Shown here piece after piece: positions 7,555 to 16,121 of a DNA stretch of 28,164 nucleotides. The stretch is from an uncultured Dorea sp. (lineage in GTDB: Bacteria > Bacillota > Clostridia > Lachnospirales > Lachnospiraceae), in NCBI GenBank assembly GCA_900550865.1, contig URTM01000033.1:1-28164 (forward strand), in the 5' to 3' direction. How positions within the stretch are numbered: position 1 is the first letter of the stretch; each line of letters starts with the position of its first letter. A program made the translations under genes and the position numbers. The notes beneath the pieces are model-generated. The model was given only the letters and a program-made list of their open reading frames with translations. It ran no database searches and was not told where the DNA came from.

Positions 7555-9486
7555 CTATACATCCAGATTCTTAACATATTTTGCATTCTCAACGATGAAC
7601 TCACGTCTCGGCTCTACTTTGTCACCCATCAGAGTGGTAAATGTCAGATCCAGTTCGCTCGTTGTCTCATCATCCATCGTTACACGTAACAGGATACGGT
7701 GTTCCGGATCCATGGTTGTCTCCCAGAGCTGTTCTGCATCCATCTCTCCAAGACCTTTGTAACGCTGGATCTTATTATTACCGTCACGGCCGACTTCATT
7801 GATGATATTACTCAGTTCTTCGTCACTGTACGCATACCATACCTTCTTGTTCTTCTCAAGCTTATAAAGCGGCGGCTGTGCCAGATATACATACCCCTGC
7901 TTGATAAGCTCCGGCATGAACCGGTAAATGAACGTCAGAAGCAGTGTACTGATATGTGCACCGTCCACGTCGGCATCGGTCATGATGATGATCTTGTGAT
8001 AACGCAGTTTGGAAATATCGAAATCTTCATGGATCCCTGTACCAAATGCAGTGATCATCGCCTTGATCTCGGCATTGCCGTAGATCTTATCCAGTCTTGC
8101 CTTCTCTACGTTCAGGATCTTACCACGCAGTGGAAGGATTGCCTGCGTCGCACGGTCACGTGCTGTCTTCGCAGAACCGCCGGCGGAATCTCCCTCTACG
8201 ATGTAGATCTCGCAGTTCTCCGGATTCTTGTCAGAACAGTCTGCAAGCTTTCCAGGGAGTGCCATATTATCCAGTGCTGATTTTCTACGTGTCAGGTCTC
8301 TTGCCTTTCTTGCAGCCTCTCTCGCACGCTGGGACATCACAGATTTCTCCACGATGATCTTACCAACGGCCGGATTCTGCTCAAGGAAGATTTCAAGCTG
8401 CTTGCTGACTACATTGTCAACCGCACCTCTTGCCTCGCTGTTGCCAAGTTTCTGCTTGGTCTGGCCTTCAAACTGTGGGTCCTCGATCTTGACGCTGATG
8501 ATCGCGGTCAGACCCTCACGGATATCTTCGCCGCTTAAATTCGGCTCATTGTCACGCAGAAGCTTATTCTTTCTTGCATAATCATTAAATGTCTTTGTAA
8601 TCGCATTACGGAATCCGACAACATGTGTTCCACCTTCCGGAGTCGTAATGTTATTTACAAATCCATACGTATTGTCACTGTAAGAATCGTTGTGCTGCAT
8701 AGCCACTTCGACAGACACATTATTTACCATACCTTCACAGTAAATAATCTGCTCATAAAGCGGTGTCGCACTACGGTTCAGGTAAGTTACGAATTCTTTG
8801 ATTCCGCCTTCGTAGTGGAATGTCCTTTCTTTCGGCTCTTCCTCACGGTCGTCCTTTAATACGATCTTCAATCCTTTCGTCAAGAATGCCATCTCACGGA
8901 ATCTCTGTTTCAGAACATTGAAATCAAAGATCGTTGTCTCAAAAATGGTATCATCCGGCAGGAATGTTACTTTTGTACCGGATTTTCCTTCTTCGCAGTC
9001 ACCGATCACGTTCAGTTTCTCCATAACTTTTCCGCGCTCGTAACGCTGCTGGTATACTTTACCGTCATGGTAGATCTCAACTTCCAGCCAGTTGGAAAGC
9101 GCATTTACAACAGACGCTCCAACGCCGTGAAGTCCACCGGATACCTTGTATCCTCCACCGCCGAATTTACCACCTGCATGCAGTACGGTAAATACAACTT
9201 CTACCGCAGGAAGTCCTGCTTTATGGTTGATACCAACCGGAATTCCACGTCCATTATCGATAACGGTCACCGAATTGTCCTTATTGATTGTTACATAAAT
9301 CGTATCACAGAAGCCTGCCAAAGCTTCGTCTACGGCATTATCGACAATCTCGTATACAAGGTGATGCAAACCTCTGGCAGATGTACTTCCAATGTACATA
9401 CCAGGACGTTTGCGGACTGCCTCAAGACCTTCCAATATCTGAATTTCATCTGCGCCGTATTCATGCTGTACTTTTTCTGTACCCAT
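7555..9486 (-). CDS. gyrB: DNA gyrase subunit B
   Basis: 643 aa, the usual length for Firmicutes. GyrB binds and hydrolyses ATP to drive supercoiling by GyrA2GyrB2. The GHKL ATPase motifs are NAVDEALAG (catalytic Glu54), DNGRGIPVG (about 77-85) and GGLHGVGASVV (about 117-127). The TOPRIM metal-binding motifs are EGDSAGGSAK and DADVDGAHI, and the C-terminal signature QRYKGLGEMD is present. The ATG follows AGGAGG. The gene begins 11 bp after the recF stop, so yaaA, recF, gyrB and gyrA form one minus-strand run. Confidence 0.98.
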   Translation of the reverse strand: MGTEKVQHEYGADEIQILEGLEAVRKRPGMYIGSTSARGLHHLVYEIVDNAVDEALAGFCDTIYVTINKDNSVTVIDNGRGIPVGINHKAGLPAVEVVFTVLHAGGKFGGGGYKVSGGLHGVGASVVNALSNWLEVEIYHDGKVYQQRYERGKVMEKLNVIGDCEEGKSGTKVTFLPDDTIFETTIFDFNVLKQRFREMAFLTKGLKIVLKDDREEEPKERTFHYEGGIKEFVTYLNRSATPLYEQIIYCEGMVNNVSVEVAMQHNDSYSDNTYGFVNNITTPEGGTHVVGFRNAITKTFNDYARKNKLLRDNEPNLSGEDIREGLTAIISVKIEDPQFEGQTKQKLGNSEARGAVDNVVSKQLEIFLEQNPAVGKIIVEKSVMSQRAREAARKARDLTRRKSALDNMALPGKLADCSDKNPENCEIYIVEGDSAGGSAKTARDRATQAILPLRGKILNVEKARLDKIYGNAEIKAMITAFGTGIHEDFDISKLRYHKIIIMTDADVDGAHISTLLLTFIYRFMPELIKQGYVYLAQPPLYKLEKNKKVWYAYSDEELSNIINEVGRDGNNKIQRYKGLGEMDAEQLWETTMDPEHRILLRVTMDDETTSELDLTFTTLMGDKVEPRREFIVENAKYVKNLDV

Positions 9487-9497
9487 TCTCAGTCCTC

Positions 9498-10589
9498 CTA
9501 GTTTTCTTTCGTTACCTGCCCGTTCCGGACATGGAACACTTTGTTTATTGAAAAACGGTGATTTACAAAATCCTCAACACCCGTACAGGTGATCAGGGTC
9601 TGTATATCATGTATGCTGTCTAATAAATAGTTTTGCCTGTGTTTATCAAGTTCAGACAATACATCGTCAAGTAAAAGTATCGGTGTATCGTGCGTTGCCA
9701 GCTTGACCAGTTCGATCTCCGATAACTTCAAAGACAAGGCAGCCGTTCTCTGCTGGCCCTGGGAACCATATTTGCGGATGTCCATATCACCGATCAGAAA
9801 TCCGATGTCATCCCTGTGCGGTCCCACCGTTGTACTCTTCATCCGCAGATCTCTTTCACGATACCGGTTCAGTGCCTGTTCAAACGAAAGATCTCCTGTA
9901 CTCGGCTCATATATGATCTTAAGGCTTTCTTTGCCACCGGTCAGTCTCTGGTGAATCTCCGCAATGATCCCGTTGATCTGTTCGACAAATTCTTTTCTTC
10001 TGGCGATCAGCCTTTCCCCATATTGTACCATCTGCAGCTCCCATATTTCCAGTGTATCTGAAAGATCTTTCTTTCCACCGAAACTGATCTCTTTCAACAG
10101 ATGGTTTCTCTGGTTCACGATCCGGTTGTAGTTCGACAGATTATTCAGGTACACCTTATCGAGCTGTGAAAGCTCCAGATCCACAAATCTCCGTCTCTCT
10201 GCCGGTCCGTTCTTGATAATATTCAGATCTTCCGGCGAGAAGAATACGAGATTCACGATTCCGAAAAGCTCACTCGCTTTTCGGATCGGCATCTTATTGA
10301 TCGCAATCCCTTTCGGACTGTTCTTCTTCAGATGCATGTCGATCTGGTAACTGATCCCGTTCTTTTCCACCACAGTCTCTATGTGTGATTCATCCTCACC
10401 GAACCGTATCATGTCTCTGTCTTTTGACCCACGGTGGGACTTGGTCGTTCCGGACAGATATACAGCCTCCAGAATATTCGTCTTCCCCTGGGCATTGTTC
10501 CCGTAAAAAATATTCGTAGAACCGTCAAACTCCACATTCAGAAGATCATAATTTCTAAAATTCTTTAATTTCAGGGAATTAACCTTCAA
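9498..10589 (-). CDS. recF: DNA replication and repair protein RecF
   Basis: 363 aa from a TTG start at 10589, giving MKVNSLKLKNFRNYD, the typical RecF beginning. Frames extending to 10667 add residues unlike RecF. GGAGAAGAG lies just before this TTG. RecF is an SMC-like ATPase that helps load RecA at gaps, with RecO and RecR. Walker A is GNNAQGKT (30-37), the signature motif is in SQGQQRTAALSLKL, and Walker B is LLLDDVLSELD. It overlaps the end of yaaA by 11 bp, so the two are translationally coupled. Confidence 0.95.
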   Translation of the reverse strand: MKVNSLKLKNFRNYDLLNVEFDGSTNIFYGNNAQGKTNILEAVYLSGTTKSHRGSKDRDMIRFGEDESHIETVVEKNGISYQIDMHLKKNSPKGIAINKMPIRKASELFGIVNLVFFSPEDLNIIKNGPAERRRFVDLELSQLDKVYLNNLSNYNRIVNQRNHLLKEISFGGKKDLSDTLEIWELQMVQYGERLIARRKEFVEQINGIIAEIHQRLTGGKESLKIIYEPSTGDLSFEQALNRYRERDLRMKSTTVGPHRDDIGFLIGDMDIRKYGSQGQQRTAALSLKLSEIELVKLATHDTPILLLDDVLSELDKHRQNYLLDSIHDIQTLITCTGVEDFVNHRFSINKVFHVRNGQVTKEN

Positions 10590-10788
10590 TTCTGATCTCT
10601 TCTCCGTCAAATAATACAATATCGCCGCCGTATAACTTACGTCCGCGGCGTGTATCTGTCTCACCATTTACCATGACAAGGCCTTCCTGGATCACTTCTT
10701 TAGCCTCTACTCCGGATTCCACCATTCCGGCAGCCTTTAAAGCCTGTCCAAGCTTGATATATTCACCTCGTAATATGATTGTCTCCAT
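10579..10788 (-). CDS. yaaA: S4-domain RNA-binding protein (YaaA type)
   Basis: 69 aa, essentially a single S4 RNA-binding domain: IKLGQALKAAGMVESGVEAKEVIQEGLVMVNGE, followed by RRGRKLYGGDIV. This small protein sits between dnaN and recF in most Firmicutes; its RNA target is not established, though a ribosome-related role has been proposed for the family. The gene starts the yaaA-recF-gyrB-gyrA run. GAGGTGAATA precedes nearby; the ATG at 10788 gives METIILRGEYIKL, the usual start. Confidence 0.93.
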   Translation of the reverse strand: METIILRGEYIKLGQALKAAGMVESGVEAKEVIQEGLVMVNGETDTRRGRKLYGGDIVLFDGEEIRIEG

Positions 10789-10850
10789 ATGTCTCGCATT
10801 CCTCTCCCGGGATTTACTCGCATCTTATAAGTATAACTTATAACTAAATT

Positions 10851-10879
10851 TATATTTTATCTACCGCCACATCCGTCAA
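10851..10879 (-). promoter_or_regulatory. Candidate promoter for yaaA-recF-gyrB-gyrA
   Basis: On the minus strand, TTGACG (10874-10879) with a 17-bp spacer and AATATA (10851-10856); TATAAA two bases further is an alternative -10 with a 19-bp spacer. It lies about 65 bp before yaaA in a 279-bp A/T-rich gap that holds nothing else I recognise except the dnaN terminator. Confidence 0.4.
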
Positions 10880-11032
10880 CTACTGTTACAGACAGACGAA
10901 TCGTCGGATTTTATATGCATTTCTTTGTATTTTTATGCACGTTTTTTCTCTTTTTGTTGTTTTATAATTATACTCATCGCTATATAGTTTTGCAAGCATT
11001 CCTGCATTTTATATTGTTTTTTATTTTATACT

Positions 11033-11060
11033 ACAAAACGGAACCTTCCAGGTCTTCCGG
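11033..11060 (-). terminator. Possible dnaN terminator
   Basis: On the minus strand, CGGAA-GA-CC pairs with GGTTCCG around a TGGAA loop, with a two-base bulge, followed by TTTTG. It lies just after the dnaN stop codon. The stem is imperfect and the T-run short. Confidence 0.45.
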
Positions 11061-11067
11061 CCCTGCC

Positions 11068-12177
11068 TTATGCTGCGGCATTAAAGTTAACCGGAAGAAT
11101 CAGGTAAATATAACTTTCCTCATCATCCTTGATAAAGCAAGGTGCTTTTGCATTCATCAGGTAAATTGTCACTTCTTCATCGTCAATGACACGAAGTGCA
11201 TCGATCAGGAATTTTGGATTGAATCCGATCAGCAGATCTTTTCCCTCTTTTGTGATCATGATCTCTTCATTCATGGATCCGATCTGGGATTTGATCTTTA
11301 ATTCCATCAACTCATCGCCGATATTAATAATAATTGGTTTCTTATCTCCTTCTTTTACCAGAAGTGTCGCACGGTCGATACAGTTCAGCAGCTCTTTTTT
11401 GTTGATTCTGACTTTTGTCTCATAATCATTTGACAACATTTGATCGATTCTGAAATATTCACCTTCGATCAGACGGGATACCACGATGGTATTATCAAAT
11501 TCGAACACGATATGATTCTTCGTATATGAAATCGATACCACATTTTCAGCCTCACCCGAAAGGATCTTACTGATCTCAATCAACGTCTTTCCTGGTACAA
11601 CCAGCTTTCTGTCTGCAACACTCTTCTTCAGAGGAACCTTACGGATAGAAATTCTGTGTCCGTCCAGCGAAACAACTTTCAGAATATTATTGCTAATATC
11701 AAACAATTCACCCGTCATAAGTTTATTACTTTCGCTGTCAGAAATAGAGAAAATAGTTTGACGAATGACTTCTTTTAATGTGAATTGAGAGACTTCGATA
11801 GAATCCTCTTTTTCGATAATCGGTAAATAAGCAAATTCGTCACCAGGTTTTCCGGCAATATCAAATTTTGCTTTTTCACAGGTAATAACTGTCTGAAGAT
11901 TATCTAAAGTTTCGATCGTTACTTCATTATCCGGAAGTTTTCTAACGATTTCCGAAAAAATCTTTGCATCAATTGCGATCATACCACGATCAATGATGTC
12001 TCCGGAGATCTCTGTCTGGATACCAAGTTCCATATCGTTTGCTGTTAATTTGATAATATCTGTTGTTGCATCAATTAAGATACATTCAAGGATTGGCATT
12101 GTTGTTTTAGAAGGAACTGCTTTGGAAACAATACTGACACCTTTGACCAGATTAGATTTACTGCAGGTAATTTTCAT
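11068..12177 (-). CDS. dnaN: DNA polymerase III beta subunit (sliding clamp)
   Basis: 369 aa, full length for a bacterial beta clamp of three similar domains. The start MKITCSKSNLVKGVSIVSKAV and internal SLDGHRISIRKVPL and KTLIEISKIL stretches are typical. The dimeric ring tethers DNA polymerase III to DNA and recruits other replication and repair proteins through a hydrophobic pocket. It is preceded by AAGGAG. It lies directly downstream of dnaA across a 282-bp gap with DnaA boxes, the standard Firmicutes arrangement. The C-terminus (LILPVNFNAAA) extends a few residues past the usual end. Confidence 0.97.
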   Translation of the reverse strand: MKITCSKSNLVKGVSIVSKAVPSKTTMPILECILIDATTDIIKLTANDMELGIQTEISGDIIDRGMIAIDAKIFSEIVRKLPDNEVTIETLDNLQTVITCEKAKFDIAGKPGDEFAYLPIIEKEDSIEVSQFTLKEVIRQTIFSISDSESNKLMTGELFDISNNILKVVSLDGHRISIRKVPLKKSVADRKLVVPGKTLIEISKILSGEAENVVSISYTKNHIVFEFDNTIVVSRLIEGEYFRIDQMLSNDYETKVRINKKELLNCIDRATLLVKEGDKKPIIINIGDELMELKIKSQIGSMNEEIMITKEGKDLLIGFNPKFLIDALRVIDDEEVTIYLMNAKAPCFIKDDEESYIYLILPVNFNAAA

Positions 12178-12459
12178 ATGTGTATAACTCCTTTCGCACG
12201 TGTGTAATGGATAAATAAATAAAATAGTTTCCGCCTCAGCCGTCTTAGGGGATGTGGAAAAGAGGAAAAGTGCCTCAAGCCCACTGTTTGCAAGGAAAAT
12301 CAGCTTTGAAAACTCTGTGGAATTCGACTGAATATTGTGTGGAACGGTTGTTGAAAACTTTTTTGTTTCTAAAGACAGGTGTAAAACTCCCAGGGTTTTC
12401 CCAAGGCTGTCCCGTGGTTATCCACATAGTTATTCACAGCTAAAAACGGCAAAATAAGG
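12178..12459. other. dnaA-dnaN intergenic region with DnaA boxes (possible second oriC part)
   Basis: Contains TTATCCACA (12418-12426, plus) and TTATTCACA (12430-12438, plus), separated by 3 bp. A weaker TTTTCCACA box lies on the minus strand at 12253-12261, and a TTTTCAACA-like site at 12349-12357. In B. subtilis the equivalent gap holds the unwinding element, so a bipartite origin is plausible. I see no clear DnaA-trio repeat and no convincing dnaN promoter. Confidence 0.6.
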
Positions 12460-13848
12460 CTAAGCCGGATTGATTTTCTTCTTTATAATATTAATAGTGT
12501 TAGAAAGAGTCTCGTCTGTCTGTAATTCGTTCTCGATTTTTTCAATACCATGTTTGATGGTAGAGTGATCCTTTCCCCCAAGAATGACACCGACTGCTTT
12601 TAATGAAGCGTCTGTCATGTTACGGATCAGATACATTGCAATCTGACGCGGAAATACGAGTTCTGCATTACGTTTTTTGCTTTTTAAGTCAGCAATAGAC
12701 ACACCAAAATGGTCGGAAACGATGTCCAGAATCAGTTCCGGTGTAACTTCTCTCTTATTATCCGAAGAAATAATATCTTTTAAGGCCTCTGCTGCAAGTG
12801 CAATATCAATAGAACCGTTATTGTTCAGTTTATATAGGGCAATGAGCTTATTAAGAGAGCCTTCCAGTTCTCGGATATTTGTCTTAACGTTCGTTGCGAT
12901 ATATTCAAGTACATCATTCGGAATGTTATATTTTTCCAAATGATCCAGCTCGATCTTTTTCTGAAGAATCGCCATACGGGTTTCATAGTTAGGTGATGAA
13001 ATATCAGCGATCAGACCCCACTCAAAGCGCGTACGAAGTCTGGCCTCCAAAGTTTCAATATCTTTTGGCGGCTTATCAGACGATATGATGATCTGCTTTC
13101 CGGAGGTATGCAGATGATTAAATGTGTGGAAGAATTCTTCCTGTGTACTTTCTTTTCCTATAATAAATTGGATATCATCGATCAAAAGTACATCATTATT
13201 ACGGTATTTATCGCGGAATTTCGACATTGCGGATTCGTTTCCTGCGGTTTTACCGTTCTTCAGAGCTTCGATCAGCTCATTTGTAAATGTCTCACTGGTT
13301 ACATAGAGGACCTTTTTCTTTGGATTCTTGTCCAGAATAAAATGCGCGATCGAGTGCATCAAATGGGTCTTTCCAAGTCCAACACCTCCATATAAGAAGA
13401 GAGGATTGTATACTTCTCCCGGAGATTCTGCAACAGCAAGGGAAGCAGCGTGGGCGAAATTGTTGTTACCGCCGACAACGAAGGTATCAAAAGTATACTT
13501 CGGATTAAGTCCGGCTTTTTCCGCAGCACTTTTGCTTTTTTTCTTTTGATTCGCTTCAATGGCCATGTTCTGAATCTCGTTCAGCCTGTCATCATCTTCC
13601 GAAATAAAGACAACGTCATATTCAGTTCCAGTAATCTCCGCAATACATACTTTTAATGGAAGCTGATATTTTTTTTCTATATATTCTACGCTCGCATTCA
13701 TATTTACTAATATAAATACGGTATTGTCTACGACATCGTAGACCTTTAACGGTTGTATCCACGTATTAAATGATACATTGGACAACTCGTGTTCTACCCT
13801 GAGATGTTCGATAATTTCAGGCCATTTTTCCTTTACTGTATTCATCAT
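12460..13848 (-). CDS. dnaA: Chromosomal replication initiator protein DnaA
   Basis: 462 aa from the ATG at 13848, chosen because AGGAG lies 6 nt upstream; a longer start at 13884 lacks this. DnaA binds boxes at oriC and melts the origin. Domain I (about 1-85) begins MMNTVKEKWPEIIEHL. Domain II is a short basic linker (QKKKSKSAAEKA). Domain III carries Walker A GGVGLGKTH (about 154-162), Walker B VLLIDDIQF and the arginine-rich LEARLRTRFEWGL. Domain IV has the DNA-binding signature DHSTIKHGIEKI. DnaA boxes flank the gene on both sides, and the promoter lies among them, so autoregulation is likely. Confidence 0.98.
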   Translation of the reverse strand: MMNTVKEKWPEIIEHLRVEHELSNVSFNTWIQPLKVYDVVDNTVFILVNMNASVEYIEKKYQLPLKVCIAEITGTEYDVVFISEDDDRLNEIQNMAIEANQKKKSKSAAEKAGLNPKYTFDTFVVGGNNNFAHAASLAVAESPGEVYNPLFLYGGVGLGKTHLMHSIAHFILDKNPKKKVLYVTSETFTNELIEALKNGKTAGNESAMSKFRDKYRNNDVLLIDDIQFIIGKESTQEEFFHTFNHLHTSGKQIIISSDKPPKDIETLEARLRTRFEWGLIADISSPNYETRMAILQKKIELDHLEKYNIPNDVLEYIATNVKTNIRELEGSLNKLIALYKLNNNGSIDIALAAEALKDIISSDNKREVTPELILDIVSDHFGVSIADLKSKKRNAELVFPRQIAMYLIRNMTDASLKAVGVILGGKDHSTIKHGIEKIENELQTDETLSNTINIIKKKINPA

Positions 13849-13904
13849 ATTTACTCCTAATCTGTCTGATTCGCGGATTTTCACCTAAAAACCCACTCTT
13901 CTAC

Positions 13905-13933
13905 ATTGTACATCAAAAAGTTGCTTTAGGCAA
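13905..13933 (-). promoter_or_regulatory. dnaA promoter
   Basis: On the minus strand, TTGCCT (13928-13933), a 17-bp spacer and TACAAT (13905-13910), about 57 bp before the dnaA ATG. Confidence 0.7.
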
Positions 13934-13949
13934 TCTTTAATCGTCATGC

Positions 13950-13972
13950 GTTGGAAAGAAGCTGCTATCGGT
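13950..13972 (+). repeat. Partial copy of the GAAGCTGCCAGTGGCAG repeat family
   Basis: The segment GTTGGAAAGAAGCTGC matches the left half of the palindromic repeat at 4834-4866; the right half has diverged (TATCGG, then TAAATCC as in the other copy). Confidence 0.45.
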
Positions 13973-14156
13973 AAATCCTTTTGAATGTAATTGGAGGAAT
14001 GTGGAAAACTCAATCCCAGTTATCAACACATACAAAATCCGCACGGAATGTGGGAAAAAACTGAAAAAATATATGATTTCCACATGTTATCCACAGAAAT
14101 CCACAAAGTTTTCCACAAAATGTGGATAAATATATTTTAAAAATTTACGGAATAGC

Positions 14157-14185
14157 TTGACGTAGAGAGGTTTTTTTAATATAAT
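14157..14185 (+). promoter_or_regulatory. rpmH-rnpA promoter
   Basis: TTGACG (14157-14162), a 17-bp spacer and perfect TATAAT (14180-14185), giving a leader of about 60 nt before rpmH. Confidence 0.85.
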
Positions 14186-14251
14186 CAAGGCTGATGTCTT
14201 ATGAAAATTAGGGGGCAAGCCCCTTGGAATAAAATAAGGAGGTGGATATCC

Positions 14252-14386
14252 ATGAAAATGACATTCCAGCCAAAAAAGAGACAGAGAGCTAAAGTACATG
14301 GCTTCAGATCTAGAATGAGCACAGCAGGCGGAAGAAAAGTACTTGCTGCAAGAAGAGCAAAAGGAAGAAAGAAATTATCAGCGTAG
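14252..14386 (+). CDS. rpmH: 50S ribosomal protein L34
   Basis: 44 aa, highly basic: MKMTFQPKKRQRAKVHGF, then RMSTAGGRKVLAARRAKGRKKLSA, the almost invariant L34 sequence. It is a structural protein of the large ribosomal subunit. The ATG at 14252 follows AAGGAGG; an in-frame start at 14201 would add non-family residues. It is the first gene to the right of oriC and shares a promoter with rnpA. Confidence 0.98.
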   Translation: MKMTFQPKKRQRAKVHGFRSRMSTAGGRKVLAARRAKGRKKLSA

Positions 14387-14409
14387 GCCGCATATATGTG
14401 GCCTTTTCT
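14386..14409 (+). terminator. Hairpin with T-run between rpmH and rnpA (probable attenuator)
   Basis: GGCC, an inner CATATATG and GGCC form a near-perfect palindrome at 14386-14403, followed by TTTTCTT. Its first base is the last base of the rpmH stop codon. It would lower rnpA transcription relative to rpmH, in line with the much higher need for L34. Confidence 0.7.
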
Positions 14410-14439
14410 TCTACTCAGAATAATTAGGAGAATCACACA

Positions 14440-14781
14440 ATGAAGTATTCCGAATCACTGAAAAAGAATAAAGATTTCCAATATATATATAGAAAAGGAA
14501 CATCTTATGCCAATAAATATCTGGTCATGTATGTGCTGGAGAATGGAACAAGTCAGAATCGATTAGGAATATCTGTAAGTAAAAAAGTAGGAAACAGTAT
14601 AGTACGGCACAGATTAACGAGGTTAATCCGAGAAAGCTATAGACTGCAAGAAGAGCGGTTCAGATGTGGATTAGATATTATTGTTATAGCAAGAATAGGC
14701 GCCAAAGGAAAGAATTATAAAGATATTGTCGGCGCAATGCTCCATCTGGCCCATCTTCATAAGATTATAGATGAGGGGTAA
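14440..14781 (+). CDS. rnpA: Ribonuclease P protein component
   Basis: 113 aa, usual size. The protein partner of the RNase P ribozyme, which removes tRNA 5' leaders. The RNR-type signature appears as KVGNSIVRHRLTRLIRESYR (about 49-68), preceded by RLGISVSKK. The N-terminus MKYSESLKKNKDFQYIYRKG is typical. AGGAG precedes the ATG. It is followed 6 bp later by yidD. Confidence 0.97.
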   Translation: MKYSESLKKNKDFQYIYRKGTSYANKYLVMYVLENGTSQNRLGISVSKKVGNSIVRHRLTRLIRESYRLQEERFRCGLDIIVIARIGAKGKNYKDIVGAMLHLAHLHKIIDEG

Positions 14782-14787
14782 CGTATT

Positions 14788-15000
14788 ATGAAGAAGATTC
14801 TGCTCACTGGTATCAGATTTTATCAGAGATATCTGTCTCCGATAAAGGGCGGTTCCACCTGTAAGTTTTATCCGACCTGTTCTCAGTATGCGAAAGAAGC
14901 AATTGAGAAATACGGTGCGTTAAAAGGGGGACAGCTGGCGGTGTGGAGAATTCTGCGCTGTAATCCGTTTACCAGAGGAGGGTACGACCCTGTTCCTTAA
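14788..15000 (+). CDS. yidD: Membrane protein insertion efficiency factor YidD
   Basis: 70 aa, with the family hallmarks FYQRYLSPIKGGSTCKFYPT, CSQYAKEAIEKYGALKG and RILRCNPFTRGGYDPVP. This small membrane-associated protein assists YidC-dependent insertion in E. coli. It lies between rnpA and yidC, the conserved order, 6 bp from rnpA and 32 bp from yidC. Its N-terminus is amphipathic rather than a full transmembrane helix. Confidence 0.95.
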   Translation: MKKILLTGIRFYQRYLSPIKGGSTCKFYPTCSQYAKEAIEKYGALKGGQLAVWRILRCNPFTRGGYDPVP

Positions 15001-15032
15001 AAAGATTACAACTACATATGGAGGAAAAAATT

Positions 15033-16109
15033 ATGGTACCAAGTTTACTGACTGCCGCTAACTGGCCGATCGTCGGACAGCTTTGCTGGATTCTGGGTAA
15101 GGTAATGAACTTTATCTATAATTTTCTGGACAAATGTCTGCCGAGCGATAGCGGACTGGTAGGTCTGTCGATCATTCTGTATACGATTTTTGTGTATACA
15201 TTATTACTTCCACTTACGATACAGCAGCAGAGAACATCGAAGATGTCATCTGTTATGAATCCGGAGATTCAGGCGATACAGAAGAAGTATAAGAATAAAA
15301 AAGACCAGGCATCAATGATGAAACAGCAGGAAGAGATTCAGCAGGTGTATGATAAATATGGTACATCGATGTCAGCAGGATGCCTTCCGTTACTGATTCA
15401 GATGCCGCTGTTGTTTGCTTTGTACCCGGTTATCTATAATATCCAGAATTACGTTCCGGAAATTAAGACAGCTCCAAAGGCTGTAAATGTATTCCTGACA
15501 CTTCCGGATCTGACCATCTCACCTATGCAGATGATCAAGAACAGCGGAAGCTATGGATTCGCACCAGTAGTGATCATTATTACTGCAATCTTACTTCCGG
15601 TATTATCTGGTCTGACACAGTACGGAAGTATCAAGCTTTCACAGGCTATTTCTGGACAGCAGCTTGATAAAGATAACCCGATGGCATCTACTATGAACAC
15701 AATGAATATCACAATGCCACTGTTTTCGGTATTCATGGTATTTTCACTCCCGACAGGTATCGGTCTGTACTGGATCATCAGTGCGGTAGTACGTTGCGTT
15801 CAGCAGATATTTATCAATAAGCACTTAAGCAAGATGTCTGTAGATGAGATTCTGGAACAGAACAAGGAAAAGGCTGAGGAAAAACGTGTAAAACGTGGCG
15901 AGAAGAATGAAAGAATCGCAGCAATGGCTCAGACGAATACCAAGAACATGAACAACCAGGCTTCGAAGAAAAAACAGAGTACATCAAACTTGAGCGAAAA
16001 AGAAAGAGAAGCCAGAGTGGAAAAAGCGCACCAGAAAGCAGACAATGCGAAGAAAGGAAGTCTCGCATCAAAGGCGAATATGGTGAAGAAATTTAACGAA
16101 AATGATTAG
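15033..16109 (+). CDS. yidC: Membrane protein insertase YidC/Oxa1
   Basis: 358 aa from the ATG at 15033, which has GGAGG 7 nt upstream; an ATG at 15018 overlaps that Shine-Dalgarno and is less likely. YidC inserts proteins into the cytoplasmic membrane alone or with SecYEG. Hydrophobic segments lie around residues 12-32, 40-65 (SGLVGLSIILYTIFVYTLLL), 115-135, 175-200 and 230-255. A conserved arginine-containing cytoplasmic loop follows the second segment (QQQRTSKM). The C-terminal tail of about 90 residues is Lys/Glu-rich and charged, common in Clostridia. There is no lipobox, unlike many Bacilli SpoIIIJ proteins. Confidence 0.94.
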   Translation: MVPSLLTAANWPIVGQLCWILGKVMNFIYNFLDKCLPSDSGLVGLSIILYTIFVYTLLLPLTIQQQRTSKMSSVMNPEIQAIQKKYKNKKDQASMMKQQEEIQQVYDKYGTSMSAGCLPLLIQMPLLFALYPVIYNIQNYVPEIKTAPKAVNVFLTLPDLTISPMQMIKNSGSYGFAPVVIIITAILLPVLSGLTQYGSIKLSQAISGQQLDKDNPMASTMNTMNITMPLFSVFMVFSLPTGIGLYWIISAVVRCVQQIFINKHLSKMSVDEILEQNKEKAEEKRVKRGEKNERIAAMAQTNTKNMNNQASKKKQSTSNLSEKEREARVEKAHQKADNAKKGSLASKANMVKKFNEND

Positions 16110-16121
16110 GGGGCGGCTGTA

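Larger units (their letters stand above)
13849..14251. other. oriC: Origin of replication oriC (dnaA-rpmH intergenic region)
   Basis: A 403-bp gene-free gap where gene direction switches from minus to plus. DnaA-box-like 9-mers: TTATCCACA at 14087-14095 (plus) and its reverse at 14121-14129 are perfect. TTTTCCACA at 14109-14117, its reverse at 14000-14008, TTATCAACA at 14020-14028, AAATCCACA at 14097-14105, ATTTCCACA at 14076-14084 and a reverse TTTCCCACA at 14049-14057 are near matches. An A/T-rich stretch at 14126-14147 could unwind. The dnaA and rpmH promoters flank it. Which of the two dnaA-flanking gaps melts cannot be told by eye. Confidence 0.88.
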
